Shown: positions 1 through 14,300 of the stretch, piece by piece | Position numbering within the stretch: position 1 is the first letter of the stretch | Layout: each line of letters begins with the position of its first letter | Assembly (NCBI RefSeq): GCF_004027225.2 | Contig: NC_044289.2 | Coordinates: 496,001-560,000, forward strand | Origin: Strigops habroptila | Taxonomy: Eukaryota > Chordata > Aves > Psittaciformes > Psittacidae | Direction of reading: 5' to 3' | Length of the DNA: 64,000 bases | Made by a program: the position numbers and the translations under genes | The notes under the pieces: generated by a model | Database searches by the model: none | What the model saw: the letters and a program-made list of their open reading frames with translations, nothing else | What the model was told of the DNA's origin: nothing

Positions 1-62
1 GCCTTTCTGGATTTGGGCCAGCTCAGCTCAGCTGGTGTAGATTTCTTCCTCCTGAAACCATG

Positions 63-140
63 GAAAATAGAGTTTGAGAGGGCCTTGGGAGGTCATGTAA
101 TCCACCTCCTGCCTCAAGGCAGGATCAACTCAATCTAAAA
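63..140 (-). mobile_element. CR1-like 3' end fragment
   Basis: The pattern of ggccttgggaggtcatgtaa followed by CCTCCTGCC resembles the reverse-strand 3' end of avian CR1 LINEs. Short and diverged. Confidence 0.45.
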
Positions 141-3100
141 TGCTTGCTAATGAGGCTGGAGTTAGGTATCTTAGTGTATTTATAGGCATCTCCACAACAC
201 AAGAGCACATACACCTGTGTGAGTGCCCCTGCTTCTCATTCAGTTCTGCATATTTTTTCTACTTGCTTGTCTTTATCCTCCTGTTTTCTTTGCATCCCAT
301 CCTCATGCTTATTGACTGCGAGTTTTCCTACTTCCGTGGAGAATGCTCTAATTCTTTCTTTAATAGCAGTTGCTATGGCAGCTGCTTCAGGCGGTGCCTT
401 ATAACCTAGTGCAGAGTTGCTTTTACATCCACTTTCCCTGCATGTTTTTCCCCTGGAGCCTGGCCAGAGCTCTGAGGAGCCTCATCACCCGCTGCCAGTG
501 TCCTGACAGAAAATAAAATGAAATTAAAAAAAAAAGTCAGATTCTGGCACGACTGTTAAAAGCCTCTTCTGAGCCCTGCCTACCCTCTAACCCATCACCC
601 AGAGGGTGCTGCGAGGCCAGGAAGCCAACTGTTTAATTCCGTCTGCTGATGCATTTGCAATCAAGAGCCAAGATGCAATCAAGCAACCTGTGCTCCTTTG
701 AATTCAGGGAACAAGAGCCCATGTGCAGCTACTTGCAAGCAAATGCAGTTTCCGCTGAGGTCCCTGCAATTTGCAACTGCTTATTGCTGAATTTGGCTTC
801 TGGATTCCCCAGAAAGTGTGAGGTAGAGACTGACTGTAAATGTTACTTGTGTAGGAAACAGGCTTTAGTTGCTCTGTTGTGTTTCTCATGCTCCGTATGC
901 GTGTTGTAATCTGCAGCGTCTGTCAGTTTGGCCAAGGATCTCAGGGTAGGTCTCAGTTCCCTTTTTCCTGGTGGTCTCATCTGCTCTGCCTAGCTTTGCT
1001 TTCAGAGTGGCACAGAGGAGGGGTCCCTGTGTTGAGTGTAAGAGCACCAAGCTCTGAATTGTGATGTGAAACTTCCAAAGTCTCGTTTATCTTTGTGTGC
1101 CTTTATCTGGGCTGACAAGTGAAATCCTGTTAATTATAAAAATCAACCAACACCTGTGAAACAGAACCAAAAAACCCCACTTTTTTTTCCTCCTTAGAAC
1201 TACTACTGCAGTGTCGACCTCTAAAAAAGGGAGACTAGAGCAGGAATTACCCTGACAGTCACCTAACCCTGTTTACCATGGCTGGCAGCTGATGGTTTCT
1301 GCAGTAGAGAAGCGTTATCTGCACACAGCGTGTACATCATCCCCTGTTACACCTACCTCTGCCTGGAAACAGCCACCTTTTGAGTGGGTGGGGGAGATTC
1401 TGGCACCTTCAAAGTATTTCCAGTCTGGTCTGATTCAGAGCAGCAAAGGTTGGAGATTAAGTGCTGATACTTACATGGTTTTCTGGTTGATGATGAATGT
1501 AGTGAATGTAGCTTGAATGTAGTGAGACATGATTTAAAGTCTTTCAAATTATCCAATCTGAAGGATTCTCTGTACCAAAATGACCTATTTCAATAAAAGC
1601 AAAATTTTAACGTTCAGAATATTATTGAATGGAAATCATGAAGTCCTTGCACAGGCATGAGCAGCTCTGCTGCACAATGGTTTCATTGCTGCGGGACATC
1701 TACAGTCTGCCCAACAGCTTGTGACAAGGAAGTTGCCTGGAAATCTGTCCCAGCTCTCAGCCTGTTGGAGTTGGAAATGAGCAATGACCTTGCAGTAGAA
1801 GACAGCTATCTTACTCATGTTAAGGATGTGGAAAGAAGAGCACATTTTCCATCTGTCTACCAATGTTGGGTTCAATTCTCATGTGTTGTCAGAGGAGACA
1901 GGTGAGATACAAACTGGGGTGCTGTGATTAACCCTCTCGAGAGGTTGCGAGAGGTTGTCAGCTCTACAGAGACGAGGACCTAACTTAGACACCTGGAGCT
2001 GGACAACACAAAGAATGAGTTCTTGGGAGTTCAGACCCTTTCCATTACTCTTGATCTGTTCAGATCTGGTTTCTGTTTTCACTTTAGATCCTGTCAGTTT
2101 GTCTTTACTTAGCAAGGCTAGAGCAGGGCTCCACAGGAACTTAAATGGGACTCTTTAAATTAAAATCTGTGTTTGGTAGCCTGAAATAGCAGTCATTAGA
2201 AAGAGCTAGAGCTCCAGCCAGTCCCTGTGGATCTGCAGTGACATCCTCCTGGCTGTCAGGCAGTTGATCGCAGGGTTTTCTTTCCTCCCAAAGCTGATGC
2301 TGTCAAAACAATAATGCGAGTCCTGAATATGATACGAAGCTCCAGTCTAAGCTGTAACCAGTCAACTTTCAACCTGCTGCTGGATGCTGTGCCACAACCA
2401 TAATGTTGTAGGTGACAGTGGGTCATGGACAGATGCTGGAAATCCATTTTGCTTGTATTAGAAGGGCCAGTGAGTTTAAAATTTGATCTTAAAGGGCATC
2501 TAAGCAGGATTTGCAGTGCGCTTTCATAGTAAATTTATTCTTGTATCACTTTAATCATGTGGCTGTGAAATAGCTGTGAAGAAGCTGCTGCTCTACCCCC
2601 TGACCCAAATTATTCTCATCTGTGTCAATTTTCCATCACTCTTCAAAGCAAGGCAAACTGTCATTTGAGATTTGGTCAGCACTGAATCTGTAGTGTGGGT
2701 TCAAGGTTTGGGTCATCGTTGCATTGTATCACCCACTGCTCTAAGATTTCCCAAGTGTTTAGTAACAGGAATGTTTGCAGTGTTGATCTGTCCTGTTATC
2801 CTAAGGAGAACAAGAGAATGGGAAGTATTCTTGTTTCACTTATATTCAAAGACTTGTCTTCTAGTTGAAGGGCAGTATTTGTTGACTGACTTCCTCATGT
2901 GAAGTGGAGCTTCCTCAGCTTGAATTGCAGCTAGAGGTGGAAGGGCCTTTGGGTTTTCCAGCCATGGAACAGGAAGGAAATGGGGATCCTGTTTACCTAC
3001 CCACTCAGCTGCTCACATCTATTTAAAACCTCTCCTTGTAACACGCCGCTTATTGCGGTGGCACCTTGTTTGCTCACTGGCCTGTCTCTGCTGTGCCCTC

Positions 3101-3625
3101 TGGAAATTGCTCCTCCGTGGAGCATTGTGTGTGGAGGTCTTGAGGTGCCACAGCTGGGATGCCGGAGGCGGCTTCAAAACCCAGCAGGCTGATGTGAGGG
3201 GTTGACACCAGCACTGGTTGCTGTGTAACTGGGAGATGAAGAATAGCTCTATCACCCATGGACCATGGGGGCTTGGGGCTAGGGGGCAGGAGACGGATAT
3301 TTTGTTCACACTGCAGTGGACAAGGCTGCAAGACCAGCTTTGCCCTGTCCCAAAGCAGTTTCTGTGTTCCTAATAACGTCCAACTCAGTATAAGCTCTTT
3401 GGGAGGTGTCGGATAGTGTCTGACCCATGTGTGAACATGGAGGTTTGGTGAGACTCGTGCAGAGCCTTGCTTACACTTACTTCTCACCAAGACATGAGAG
3501 ATATTGGGTACCGGCTGTTTGGTGGTGAACATCCCTTTGCTCTCGTTGGGGATTCTGAATTCTCCATAGCTGTGGTAGAAGCCTGTAGGGTAGCAGACCT
3601 GCTGTGTGGGAGGCCACCTTCCTCT

Positions 3626-3688
3626 GGGGACGGGAGAGCCAGGAGTGGGGATGGGAGAACCGGGAGTGGGGACGGGAGAGCCAGGACT
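3626..3688. repeat. 21-bp minisatellite, 3 copies
   Basis: Three units of ggggacgggagagccaggag plus one base, with a few substitutions. Confidence 0.8.
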
Positions 3689-4341
3689 GGCTCCTGGGCG
3701 CAGGACCTGGGAGCGCTCTGTGCTCTGCAGCTCCACATGCTGTAGGAGGGTCATGCTTCTGCATAGGAGCAATTTGTCTCATCCTTACAGCTCCCATGGC
3801 TCTAGCAAAGCAGGAGGGTGGCAGAGCTGTGACCGGAGAGGGTTTGCTGGTGGAAATGCTCATGGGTGAAGGGAAGGCTGGAGCAGGACATGCATGATGC
3901 AGGAGCAGAGCGAGCAGCCTGGCTCTGGCATGTCCTCCTGGAGCAGTGCAAATCTCCTTAGATTGGGCACAGTTTTGGTGTAGAGTGCTCATATAAAATG
4001 CTGACTTGTGGGTTTAGGCCTTTCACTGTCATGAGACCCTGGTGGGTATTTGCTTTGGAAAGAAAATGTTTAGCTGTGCTCCTGCATTCCCTGGGACGTG
4101 CACAGCTCTGGAGGCAGTGGGACACGGCCAGGGCAGCCTCCTCCAGCGCTGCTGCTGCGGGAGCTTTTTGCCCCATCATCACCCTTGGGGAGTGAGTTGT
4201 TTCCAGGGGTTTTTGGGAAGGTGGGTACACAAGGGGCTCCGTGGAGCATTTACCCATCCCTGGCGCATCTCCCTGGTGGCATGAGAAGCCTGGCAGCTGT
4301 GTGGTGTGCAGCAGAGGGAGTTCAGGCAGTGGTTAACGAGT

Positions 4342-4605
4342 GCAGGGCCTGTTGCAATAGGACAAGAGGTGGTGGTTTTAAACTAAAGGAGGGAGATTAG
4401 GGCTGGATGTGAGGAAGAAATTTTGTACAATGAGGGTGGTAAAACACTGTCACAGGTTGCCCAGAGAAGTGGTGGATGCCCCATCTCTGGAGACTTTCAA
4501 GGCCAGGCTGGATGTGGTTCTGGGTGACGTGATCTAGTTGAGGAGGGGGGTTGCACTAGGTGAACTTTGAAGGTGCCTTCCAACCCAAACCCTTCTATGG
4601 GTGAC
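4342..4605 (+). mobile_element. CR1 LINE 3' fragment
   Basis: Diverged CR1 3' region: contains ggttgcccagagaagtggtg, aaggccaggctgga, and the terminal ccttccaacccaaacc segment. Confidence 0.8.
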
Positions 4606-7600
4606 CAGTGGAGCAGGAGCCCAGGTACCTAGCAAGTCAGTGAGAGGCCACGTTTAGCCCACAGTAGCCCTTTGTAAGCAGTGGTGGTAGCTGTCCATGA
4701 GCTAGTCTCATGGGAGAGATGATTTGATGGAGGAGGTGATGGCTTCTAGTTGCCCCAGCTGGTGCAGGTACCAGCATCCATAATGTGTTTTGGGCTTCCC
4801 TTGGGAAGGCAGGCATGGTGCCCCTGGGGTGTGTGCGTGCATCCTCTTCCTGCAAGGTTCAGCGCTGCAAGCATCCCAAGGGGAGCAGCAGCATGTCCTG
4901 CCTTAGTCCAAGTGCTGGCTTCTATCAGGGACCACGTCACCGCACTGGTGTGCATCCTCTGGGCAGGCTGCTTGGGACCCATGTGTGGGCACAACCAGTG
5001 CTGGAACAAATCCATCCTGTGGGGCTCTTCCCAGTGGCTAACATGAACTGTGCCAAAAGCCTGGGTCTGGCGGTGCAGCTTGGGCCTGCCCGTTATCAGG
5101 ATGAGCTGCCCAGTGCCAACAGGCAACCAGCATCACTTACTTGATTGAATTAAATTGGGGCAGGGGTGTGTGTGTGCTTTTTTCTTATGGCCTGTTTTTT
5201 TGGTTTTGGACAGCTACTTAAACTGGGAAGGTGCACTGGGGGAGAGAGGGAGCTGGCCTTGTTTAAAAGGGTCTACCCTTAGCCTGTAAATCTGGGCCAG
5301 ATCCACTGGTACGTGCTGGTTGCTTTCTGCCACGCTGGGAAGGAAAGAGACCATAAATGTCACTTCACTGTTCTGCTTTGCTTGATGAATCTGGACCAGT
5401 GCCTCTCTCCCTCCTAATCGAGTTAGTTTTCTTTTGATCTACCTTTGTCAGGGAAACCTAAACTGATTTAGCTATTCCCATTCATTTTCCATTTGCCTGA
5501 TGCCACTTTCCACAAGGCTATCTTGGCTTTACTCTAATTACTGTTGAGTTGTCTCATGCTGTAGCCGGTGACACTCCGGTGTATAACTTTGTAAATCTTA
5601 GCCAATATTCATTGGGATTTTTTTTGCCAGATGTTTTCTTTCATGTTTGGACAGATTAGTTTTAAATTGGCAAGTGCACGAGATTTAAGGAGAAGACAAT
5701 TGCTACTAGCTGTCAGAAAGAAAACATTAATTGTCAATCATGTTTTACTGAGCCTCTGCTGAACTGATTTGCAGTAGAAAACATAATTTTCTTGTACTCT
5801 TATCTTCAGGAAATCTGATTTTAGTGAGTTCTGCTCTCCCGATGATAGTGATGTATGCTACAGGATAGAAGAGAGGAAAAATTAGCTCAGGATTAAAATC
5901 TGTGACAGCCTGGAATTTAAGTCGCTGGTTTTTAGGAGCATAAAACCATTAACTGTGCTGGTATGCCATAAAATCATTGCAGATGTGTGTTCCTTGTCTC
6001 TCCTGCATGTAAACCCTGTCTGTGCATGTGATTTACAGCGCTTTCCCGGACGCAGCAGGGGTTAGTGAATGCAGCAGCTTGTTTGTTTGTTCTGAATAGG
6101 CCTCAGTTCTGAGCCTCGAGTTACTGCGAGACAAGATAAGAATAGCTGGGGGAAATCTCGGTGTTCCTGCTGCCGCTGCGCTTCCTGTCACCCGGAGCGG
6201 CCACCCGGCACCGGCTTCCTGCCGGGCTCTGCACCGCTGCCGATGCGGCCCTGGGGTGAATTGGGTTTTGAGCGAGTTATTCTCTGCTGCAGTCTCGTGT
6301 GATGCCTGTTATACCTGCCTGTGCTGCTGTTGGCTGTACCACATGCGAACTGGCTGCCTGGAGAGGCAGGTGGAGGCAAAGGGGCATCTTCCAAAGAGGC
6401 TCCAGGCTCGTTTGACTCTTGTGATAAGTCAAACTGGGATCAGCAGTTTTTATTAAGCTGTTTTTCTTGTGAAAGGGAAGTGTTCTCTGTGAGGGGAGGT
6501 GTCGTGTCCTGCATGATATGGACACATGGAGCTGATCCAGAAACGTGGCCAGATGGGACCTGTCAGTGGGTCAATGTAGCCTGGCCTCTGTGTCTCGCTG
6601 CTGGTTTAGTCCTGGGGGATGTGCACCGTCAACAGCAAATTTCTGCTTCTTTCCAGTGAGAATACTGGAAAGGAAGGGATTGCCAGCCAAAAAGTTGGGG
6701 AAGCCTTGTCACTCACATCTAGTCCACTGTCTGAAGAAACTCCTTGATTTAAATACTCTGGGTGGAGGAAGGAGGGACCAGACAGTTGCAAAGCATCTCA
6801 AAACTGCTGACAATGCAAGGTCCTCCTTGTAAGAGCTCCCCCTGCTCGTCCCGCAGTTCCTTGAAGAACCTCTTTGTAATGCTCTTGGAATTTCACTGCA
6901 GAACAGGAATCGAAAGAGGGGTTGCACATCTCACCAGTTGCTCTGGGGCTCAGGTCTGCCCAAGTTGCCACCCGTCTGGGGGCTGGTGCAGCGGTGGAGG
7001 AGGTGGCTTTGCCTTATGCCTTGTCCCCTTCCCAGGGTTCCTCTGCAGATCCCAGCTGCTGTGATTTATTCCTCTCCCTGTGGTGAGGATGGTCTCTCCT
7101 CAGCGTGCTGAGTGTTCATCTTTGCTTTTATGATTGTTTGATTTACTGATCCCTGGTGCGTCTGTGCTCGGTTTTAATCTCTCTGATGCTGTTGTGCATT
7201 ACAGGCACAGAACACCTGAAACCAGTTTGGTTTAGTGGGTCCGTCTGGAGAAACAACCCTCTGAAGAACAGCCCCGCTGGGGAGCAAGGCTTCAGCAGTG
7301 AAGAGGTTAATGGAAAATTGTCTGTGCCTCATGCCAAGCCTTGATTGTCATCTTGCTCCTTTTAGCCCCTGCAGTTGTTCTGTCTCCAGAGCACCGTATG
7401 CGACCATTTGATCTACAAGGGATGAATGTTTGTTGGGAAACTGTCCCTTCGGTGCTCCCAGTACCCTGTTAGGTGGAAGAGGTAGCGCCAGAGCCTTCTT
7501 GTGTCTTTCAATCGAAAGTAGGTGGTGATGGATGGAGGTCTTGGCCGGCAAAATGTGCTCCATTCCCTACTAATACGATGCACAGATTATGCAACTTACA

Positions 7601-9744
7601 CAACCAGGACCCATTTTAACTCTCTTTTTGCTGGTAATCCCCTTCTTTCCAGGTGTGCTGGATGGAGGAAAGGTGATGGTCCTGTCCATGGAGCCAAGCC
7701 AGAGGTTACAGCTGTAAGAGCTAGCCAGAAGCAGTGTTCAGCTTTCACGTGCTCGCTTTTCAAAGGGGAATAGCTAGAATTTGGTTCAAGGTTTGTAGGT
7801 CAGGTTTCCATTATACAACTGTACTGATTGCAGCTGCTTGTGGGAGATCCAGACCTCATTGGGTGCTCCTGGTCTAGTTGGCTTCTTTCCCTGGGAATTA
7901 TTCTTTATGATGAGATGTACAGAGAGAAACAGGATTTCTCTGTTGTAACACTACCTTGAGTGGTAATGGAGGCTTGGAGTGGGATTTGCTTCAGTCTGTG
8001 AAATGTGGGAAACATCTTGGAAGTATTTGTCACAAACAGCTGCTTGGAAGGAAGTAATTTTTTTAAGACTGTGTTTTTTACAGACAAAGGTAGGACCAGA
8101 CACAGTTGAGGAGGGATCTTATAATTGATCACAGACGTAGCAATGAGGATCAGATCTCCTGCATCTCCAAAACAGGTACTTGTGCTCTTGGCACGAGTCG
8201 CACTGAGCATGTGGATCTCTGCCTGTGTCTGAAGGACAGGACTGTGTGTGTGCGGAAGGTTATACCTCTGGTTTAGCAAGTGAGAGTGCAACCCTCCTGA
8301 TTTATTTCATGGGGGATAAAATGGTCTGTGGTATCTCCAGGGACCAGAGTGCTTTGACTCCTGTCCTCACACTGGTCTGCAAGGGCTGTACACCACAGCT
8401 AGCCAGCCTCGCTCCTGTTCTTGAGCAACTTGCTCTTGAGAAGGACGTTGAGCAAGATGCTGCGGGCTTCTTCGACTGGAGGGCAGTCAGCAGAAAAATA
8501 CATGTTCCTTCACCAGAAGCTGCCGAAGTGGTCAGTCACACTGGAGATACTGAATTTCAGGTTTGGTAGCAGGAAAAAGTGCTGGATCTGGCCCGAGCGG
8601 TTGCATGGGACTGCACATCATCCCAGGACCAGCTCCTGGTTCCCTGTGCTGTCACTGGGATCCACCTCTGCAACCTGTAATAGTGCTGTCAGCGGAGCAG
8701 CATAAGCAGCCACTTTAGCATTAATTAATGAACTTACTAAGTTGCTGGTAGCTACTAAAGCATTTTGTTGTTACTATATGTTTTTAAGTCAAAATATTAG
8801 ACTGTGGAATTGATGAGAGATGCCGCAAAACTCAGGCCTGGCTTTCCTCTTGCCTTAATGTTCAAAGCATGGGGTTTTTTTAGCTAATTTAATCGTGCAG
8901 TGATTTCTCCTCAGTTGCGCAGAAGCAGCCATGGCCCGAGAGCATGAGGAGGCTCTCGCCCTGTTTGCTCCTGTGTAGGATGCAGTGAGTACAGGGTAAT
9001 CTGCCATTCAAGCCCAGGAGATGGATGTCACCTCTCGTGCATTGTGACACCTAAAAGGTGGCCCGTGCTGCTTGGGCTCTTGCAATGTTAAATATGTAAT
9101 GGAAAAACTTTCTGATGTGAGGGAGCTCTCTTAGAAGCAAACAGGGTGGAATAAAATGGTTCATTAACAAAACTGGTTTTAATACAGAAGTAAGCAGAGT
9201 TTTCACCACTGTGGAGAGGAGAATGGTCCTGCCATTGCTAGTGGCAAAACTTAATAGGGAATTTTAATGACTGTTAATTACTTAGAAAACTGCAGTTTTC
9301 TTGGGAAATGCAATATACTTTGGCAAACCGAAGCTGTTCTGCTCTGTTGCAGAAAGGAAGACTGTAACTCCTCTGAGCTAACTGTTGACGAAGAGGATAT
9401 GGGAGGTATTTGACTTGCAGTGGAGAGTTGGACAGGGTCTTTCATCCCAGGATAGGAGACATATTGAAAGGAAAGAAGTGGGTTATATTGTTCTCTGCTC
9501 CCTGCTGTTGTCTGCAATGCCTTGTTCCCAGCATCCAGGAGTTAATGTCTTCAATGTCCACAGGTACTTCTGATAAATGGGATGCTTTAAACCTGCATAA
9601 GAGCTGTAGGATTTTTTTGCTGTGGTGCTTTAACCCATGTATTGTGTCAGTATCAATGAGCTCAGCGTGAAAATACAAAAGAAGAAATAATAAAAAATCA
9701 AATCCCTCTCTGTGCTGAGGTGGAAGTGCTCATCTCAAACAGAA

Positions 9745-9857
9745 TGAACCATTCAAGGCCAGGTTGGATGGGGCTTTGAGCAACTAGATGTCCCTGCCCG
9801 TGGCAGGGGGTTGGAGCTGGACTTAAAGTCCCTTCCAACCCAAACCCTCTTGTGATC
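9745..9857 (+). mobile_element. CR1 LINE 3' end fragment
   Basis: Contains caaggccaggttggatgggg, gtccctgcccgtggcagggg and cccttccaacccaaacc, the CR1 tail. Confidence 0.85.
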
Positions 9858-10077
9858 GGTAACCTCGTCTGAGGCACTAAGGCAAAGCAGTTTCTGGAGG
9901 AGAATTTCAGGTCTTTTCTTCTTTACATTAAGTGAAAGACTCCTCAGCTGACCCCAAATGCTGTTGTGGGTAAATGTTTGGGGGTCCTGATCTGACATCC
10001 CTGGTGTGAGCTGTGCCTGTGGCAAAACTCAGGGTCTTCCCATCAGGGAGCATCCTTCTTCCTTTGCCATGGCGTAC

Positions 10078-10125
10078 GTAGAATTATAGGATGATGAGGA
10101 TTGGAAAGAACCTTAAGATCATTAT
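10078..10125 (-). mobile_element. Possible CR1 tail
   Basis: tagaattataggatgatgag then ttggaaagaaccttaagatc resembles the reverse-strand CR1 terminus; short. Confidence 0.4.
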
Positions 10126-11284
10126 GACTCCTCGGTGCTTTGTGTGTGGGAGCTGGTTTTCTTTCTCTACCCAGCTCTGATCTGAAGGGTTTTGCCCAAT
10201 TCAAGTCGTATTCTGCAAATGAAAGGTTTAAGCTGACTGAGATGGCTTTTGAAAGTGAAGGAGCCACTCATTAAAAAGGAATTTGCTCCCGACCCTGTGC
10301 ACAGGTTCTTTCTTCCTACACTTTGATGCAGTAAAGCTCAGCAGAGCAGAGCTGGCAGCACAAGCTGTGTCATTTTGAGTTTGTACAAGGCTGGTGCTTT
10401 GGTGTCTGTGGGTATGGCAGGGATGGGGAAAGGCAACAAGTTGGACTTTTTTTTTTTCCTTCTGAAAAGTCTAAATGACCTGTCAAGCTTTGAAGCTGCT
10501 TCCCCGTGGGCTGACCTCCCAGCAACCCATTTAGTGCATCATCCAGCCTGGGAGCACTCAGAATCTCCTACCTGAGGTGGTGGGAAGCAGAAGTCATGTA
10601 GAACTTGTGACAGAAGAAGTTTGAGTGATTTTTCACGTTTGTGGGATGAAGCAGGTAAGATAACTATTAAACAAGGTCTGTATGCAGAGCACTTGACAGT
10701 CAGGGTGTTGACCAACCCAGGTCATATCACTGCGTGCCCAGTTGTTTTGACCTAATTTAAAGGACTGATATGCACTCCCTGAGGACTCATGGAAGGGGAT
10801 TTCAAACCTTCTTCAATGAAATTAAGAAATATTACAGAAATTAACTTTTTGTCCACTTTTTTTTCTTTTAACTTGGATGCTCAAGATAACGGGTGTTAAA
10901 CTTGCATTGCACAACTAGCAACCTGCAGCAAGCTTGTGCCGTGGTCTTTACTGAGCAGACCACCCTCAACTGGATCAGGCCCAGGGCCCTTAAGGTGGAT
11001 GGTCTCCAGCTTCAGCCTCTGGCCTGGGGGATGAATGTCCTCCGTGCACAGGAGCTGTCACACAGATTTCTCATGTACCTTCTGTCTGGCCTGTCTCAGA
11101 TATTGTGAGTATTATTGTAACTGTGAAAACCCTGCATTTCTGCCAAGCTCAGGTGCTAACTTCTGATTCAATTCTTAAATGTACAAACTGGCTTCCATGC
11201 AGTGCTGGATACCTTTGAGGATGATGTTCACGAATAAATTCTCTTGACTTCTCTGACAAGGGTTTGTTGGTTGCCAAGAGCTAG

Positions 11285-11376
11285 GAGAGAGCTTTGAAGG
11301 TCCCTTCCAACCCAAACCCTTCTATTCTATTCTATGATTTTAAAGATCTTTTCCAACCTAGTTGATACTGTGATTC
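11285..11376 (+). mobile_element. CR1 tail with a second tail-like stretch
   Basis: ggtcccttccaacccaaacc then a (ttctat)n run and tctatgat, followed by another diverged tail-like stretch. Confidence 0.65.
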
Positions 11377-14300
11377 TAACAGAGAAAAGGGGTCTCTGAA
11401 GTGGGGCTGAGGAGCAGCAAAGGGGTGAGTCCAGTCTGCTGGTGAGCTCCTGGGCTGCGGTCAGCAGGCTGTCACTGTGGGAATCGCTTGGTATTAATTC
11501 ATGGCAGCTTGAAAAGCAGATGTGTGTTTCCCCACTCCACCACCAGCACCTCTTCCGTTACTCTAAATAGAAAGTTTCCTGGTTTATAATTGAGACTCTT
11601 AAAAACATTCATGTGGTTCAGGTCAACATACAGCTGCTCAGCTGAGGCCATAGGGTGCCTGAAATACGAGCTGGGGCAGAGGCTGTTGGCTCTGGAACCT
11701 AATAACACTTTCAAATGACAATATGAACTATTCCCTGCTGCACAGAGCATATTAGAGTATCTTCTTGCAAAGACTGGCCAACTGGCTTTGCGTGGAGCGT
11801 GGGGGTTATTGCAGTGCTGCTCCTCAGATCATCTGTTATGTTGTTGTGCTAATGTGACTGGGGAAGCTCTTCATGCACTCAGACAGCTGCACAAGTTTAC
11901 CTCCTGACACCATTTCTCTCTTTAATCCGAACACTTCTGAAGCTGTAATTTCTATTAAAGACTATTTTTTTGTTTCTCCTGCATTTCCTTTTTGGTAACT
12001 TTTTTGGATTTATTTTCTAATAAGCTTAGTACAGATATCACAGGTGAAGACTGCTGCATGTCTCAGAGAATCGATTTTGGTCTACTACATCAAAAATAGT
12101 CTCTGAACAGGTATGTGAGTAGGATCCTCTGTGCTACTCGGATAAAAGGCTTTGATGTTGTGTTGTCTGGGTGGATTTGCAGCTGTTGTCATGACTTCCA
12201 AGAAGAGCTTTTTTGTAGGAAGCAAGCTGAAAGTAGCCAGAGCAGTGGGAGAACAGGAGGTCCTGGTTGAGCCTTTACTGACTCTGTAGGTGCCCTTCAT
12301 CTAACTCTGCCTGAAACACAAAGAGAAGCAGGATGTATTGCTTGCCTACTTGCACCCACCATTTCAGGTGCAAACTCGTGAGGTGGGGATGTAGGTTGCT
12401 ACCAAGCTGCTGCTGGAGGATGTGGCTGTCCCTTACCCCTCTCTTTCTATTGGTGTTCCCTGCTCAGGCTGCTGGCTTGTGTGGCTCTGCCTGCAGTGGG
12501 ACACTTCCCTCTGCACCTGGTCAGTGCTTTCCTGCTGAGCACCACTGCACCCTAAAAGCCAGTATGGCTCTGCTCGTTGCTACAGCTTCCGAGTCATCCT
12601 TGGGAAACTTGGCCTTGGTCTCCTTGATCCATACCTCCATAAGTCTGACTTAATTATTACTTTTTAAGTACTCTAAATTTGCACCATTCACGTACCTGTT
12701 CTAAAGAGAGAAGAGGCTCTTTGGCAGCCCAGGTGTCCCTGCCACAATGATGTTGGGAATCTGCTTTCCTGGCTTCCTGCCCACAGGAATCCTGCTGAAG
12801 GCAGCTGAGCTCAAAGGTTGTGTCATCCCTTTTAAAGCCCATCATCTGTTTAAAAACCATACTGACATGATTTATTTATTCTTCCAATAACAGATGAGGA
12901 ATGGGAAACCCAGAAAATCATCTCTGACTTCATTTTTCCCTTATGTGTTTGGTATCTCCTGCATGGACTAGTTTTACTGTTAGTCTGAGCAGGAGGAAAG
13001 GATGGTGATGCTTTTGAACATGATGCTTAGAAAGGCTTGTCAGATGGCATCATCCTCTAATTTTTATTTTCCCTATTGAAATGAATTTGGCTTTGTATCT
13101 GCTGCGTCCTTTGAGCATTGCTGGTTGCAGATGGGTAACTTGCACACTGTTACTTATCTGAGCAATCGCAGGTGGATAGCAGCCACTGAAGAAAGAGCTT
13201 GAAGTCCTGTTAGATGCAGGACAAAGAAATGTGGGATGCAGTAGGATTGGACACCTGGCTGTGGCCCATTCATCCAAGACACTGCTATAAGTAGTTGTCC
13301 CTTTATAGCATTCTTGTGCTGTGGATAGGGGTCAAAACATAAAGCAAAAATTGTTTGAAACAGACACAAAGAGATGAAGAAAGAATTGGACCCTGTGGGT
13401 TAACTAAACATAGGAGTTGTTGACAGTTCTCACTTGCTGGAATACAATGTGTCTGAACTGAGCCCCAGGCTCTGTGGGAAGAGCCTCCCGACTCCCTGGG
13501 GCTCAGGAGACGAATGCTGCTGTAGGCAAAAAGCATCTCTTTCCAAACTTCCCAGGTTTTGTAGGCATATAAACTAGGCGGGAAGTGTGTTAACAGGCTT
13601 TGAACCTTCCAGAGCGAGCTTGGTGATCAATGCTGAGGGGCTGTCTCAGTTGCTGGCTCAGCAGGCAAACTGGGCTGTATTTATTTTGAGGTGTACTAAA
13701 TGTTTGAACTCCCCGAGTGTGGGGTTCTGTTTGCAGAGGGGGGTTTTGTCTTTCAAAAAGCTTTAGGAAGCTGCAGAGTTTAACGATGGGCCAGGATGGG
13801 CTCTCAGTTGTACGTTGCAGTGACTGGAGGATTAAAGCTGAGTAACTTCATTGTGTTACTCCTCAGGGTTTAGATATGCTTTTAAATATGAGTATCCCAG
13901 TATGCTGAGTTAGGAAGCTGGATGCTTTGCTGGCAGAGTGCTCATAGCTTCAGTGCTGTTTTCCTGGCAATGTTTCTCCTGTGTAACAAATATCCCTGCA
14001 AAACCGTAGCAGTAAAAATACAGCTTTGAAGTAGCTGAGTCCATCTGCAGGACCGTGCCTGGCTGGCTGGGATCAGCCTTTCACACCTCTGCCAACACCG
14101 ATGGGGCACAGACACCACCAGTGTCTCACTGTAAGTAATGCTGGGAAGAGTTGGAACCACTACGCTGGGATTTTGACTAAAGCTACGTTTGGGTGGAAGC
14201 GACTTCCAGCAATGTGTAAAATCACACTTCTTAATCCAAGTGACACGTCATATTACTGAGTATATAACAGGTATAAACATACAAGAATTATTCTACTGCC

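Noticed and set aside
3074-3772. Open frame of 232 codons on the - strand
   Set aside because: It runs through the 21-bp minisatellite, which gives its Pro-rich repeat; no family resemblance and no splice or start context.
10480-10500. SFEAAS reading as the missing PPP1R16B KVSFEAS exon
   Set aside because: Only a few residues match, there is no Lys-Val before it and no fitting splice sites.
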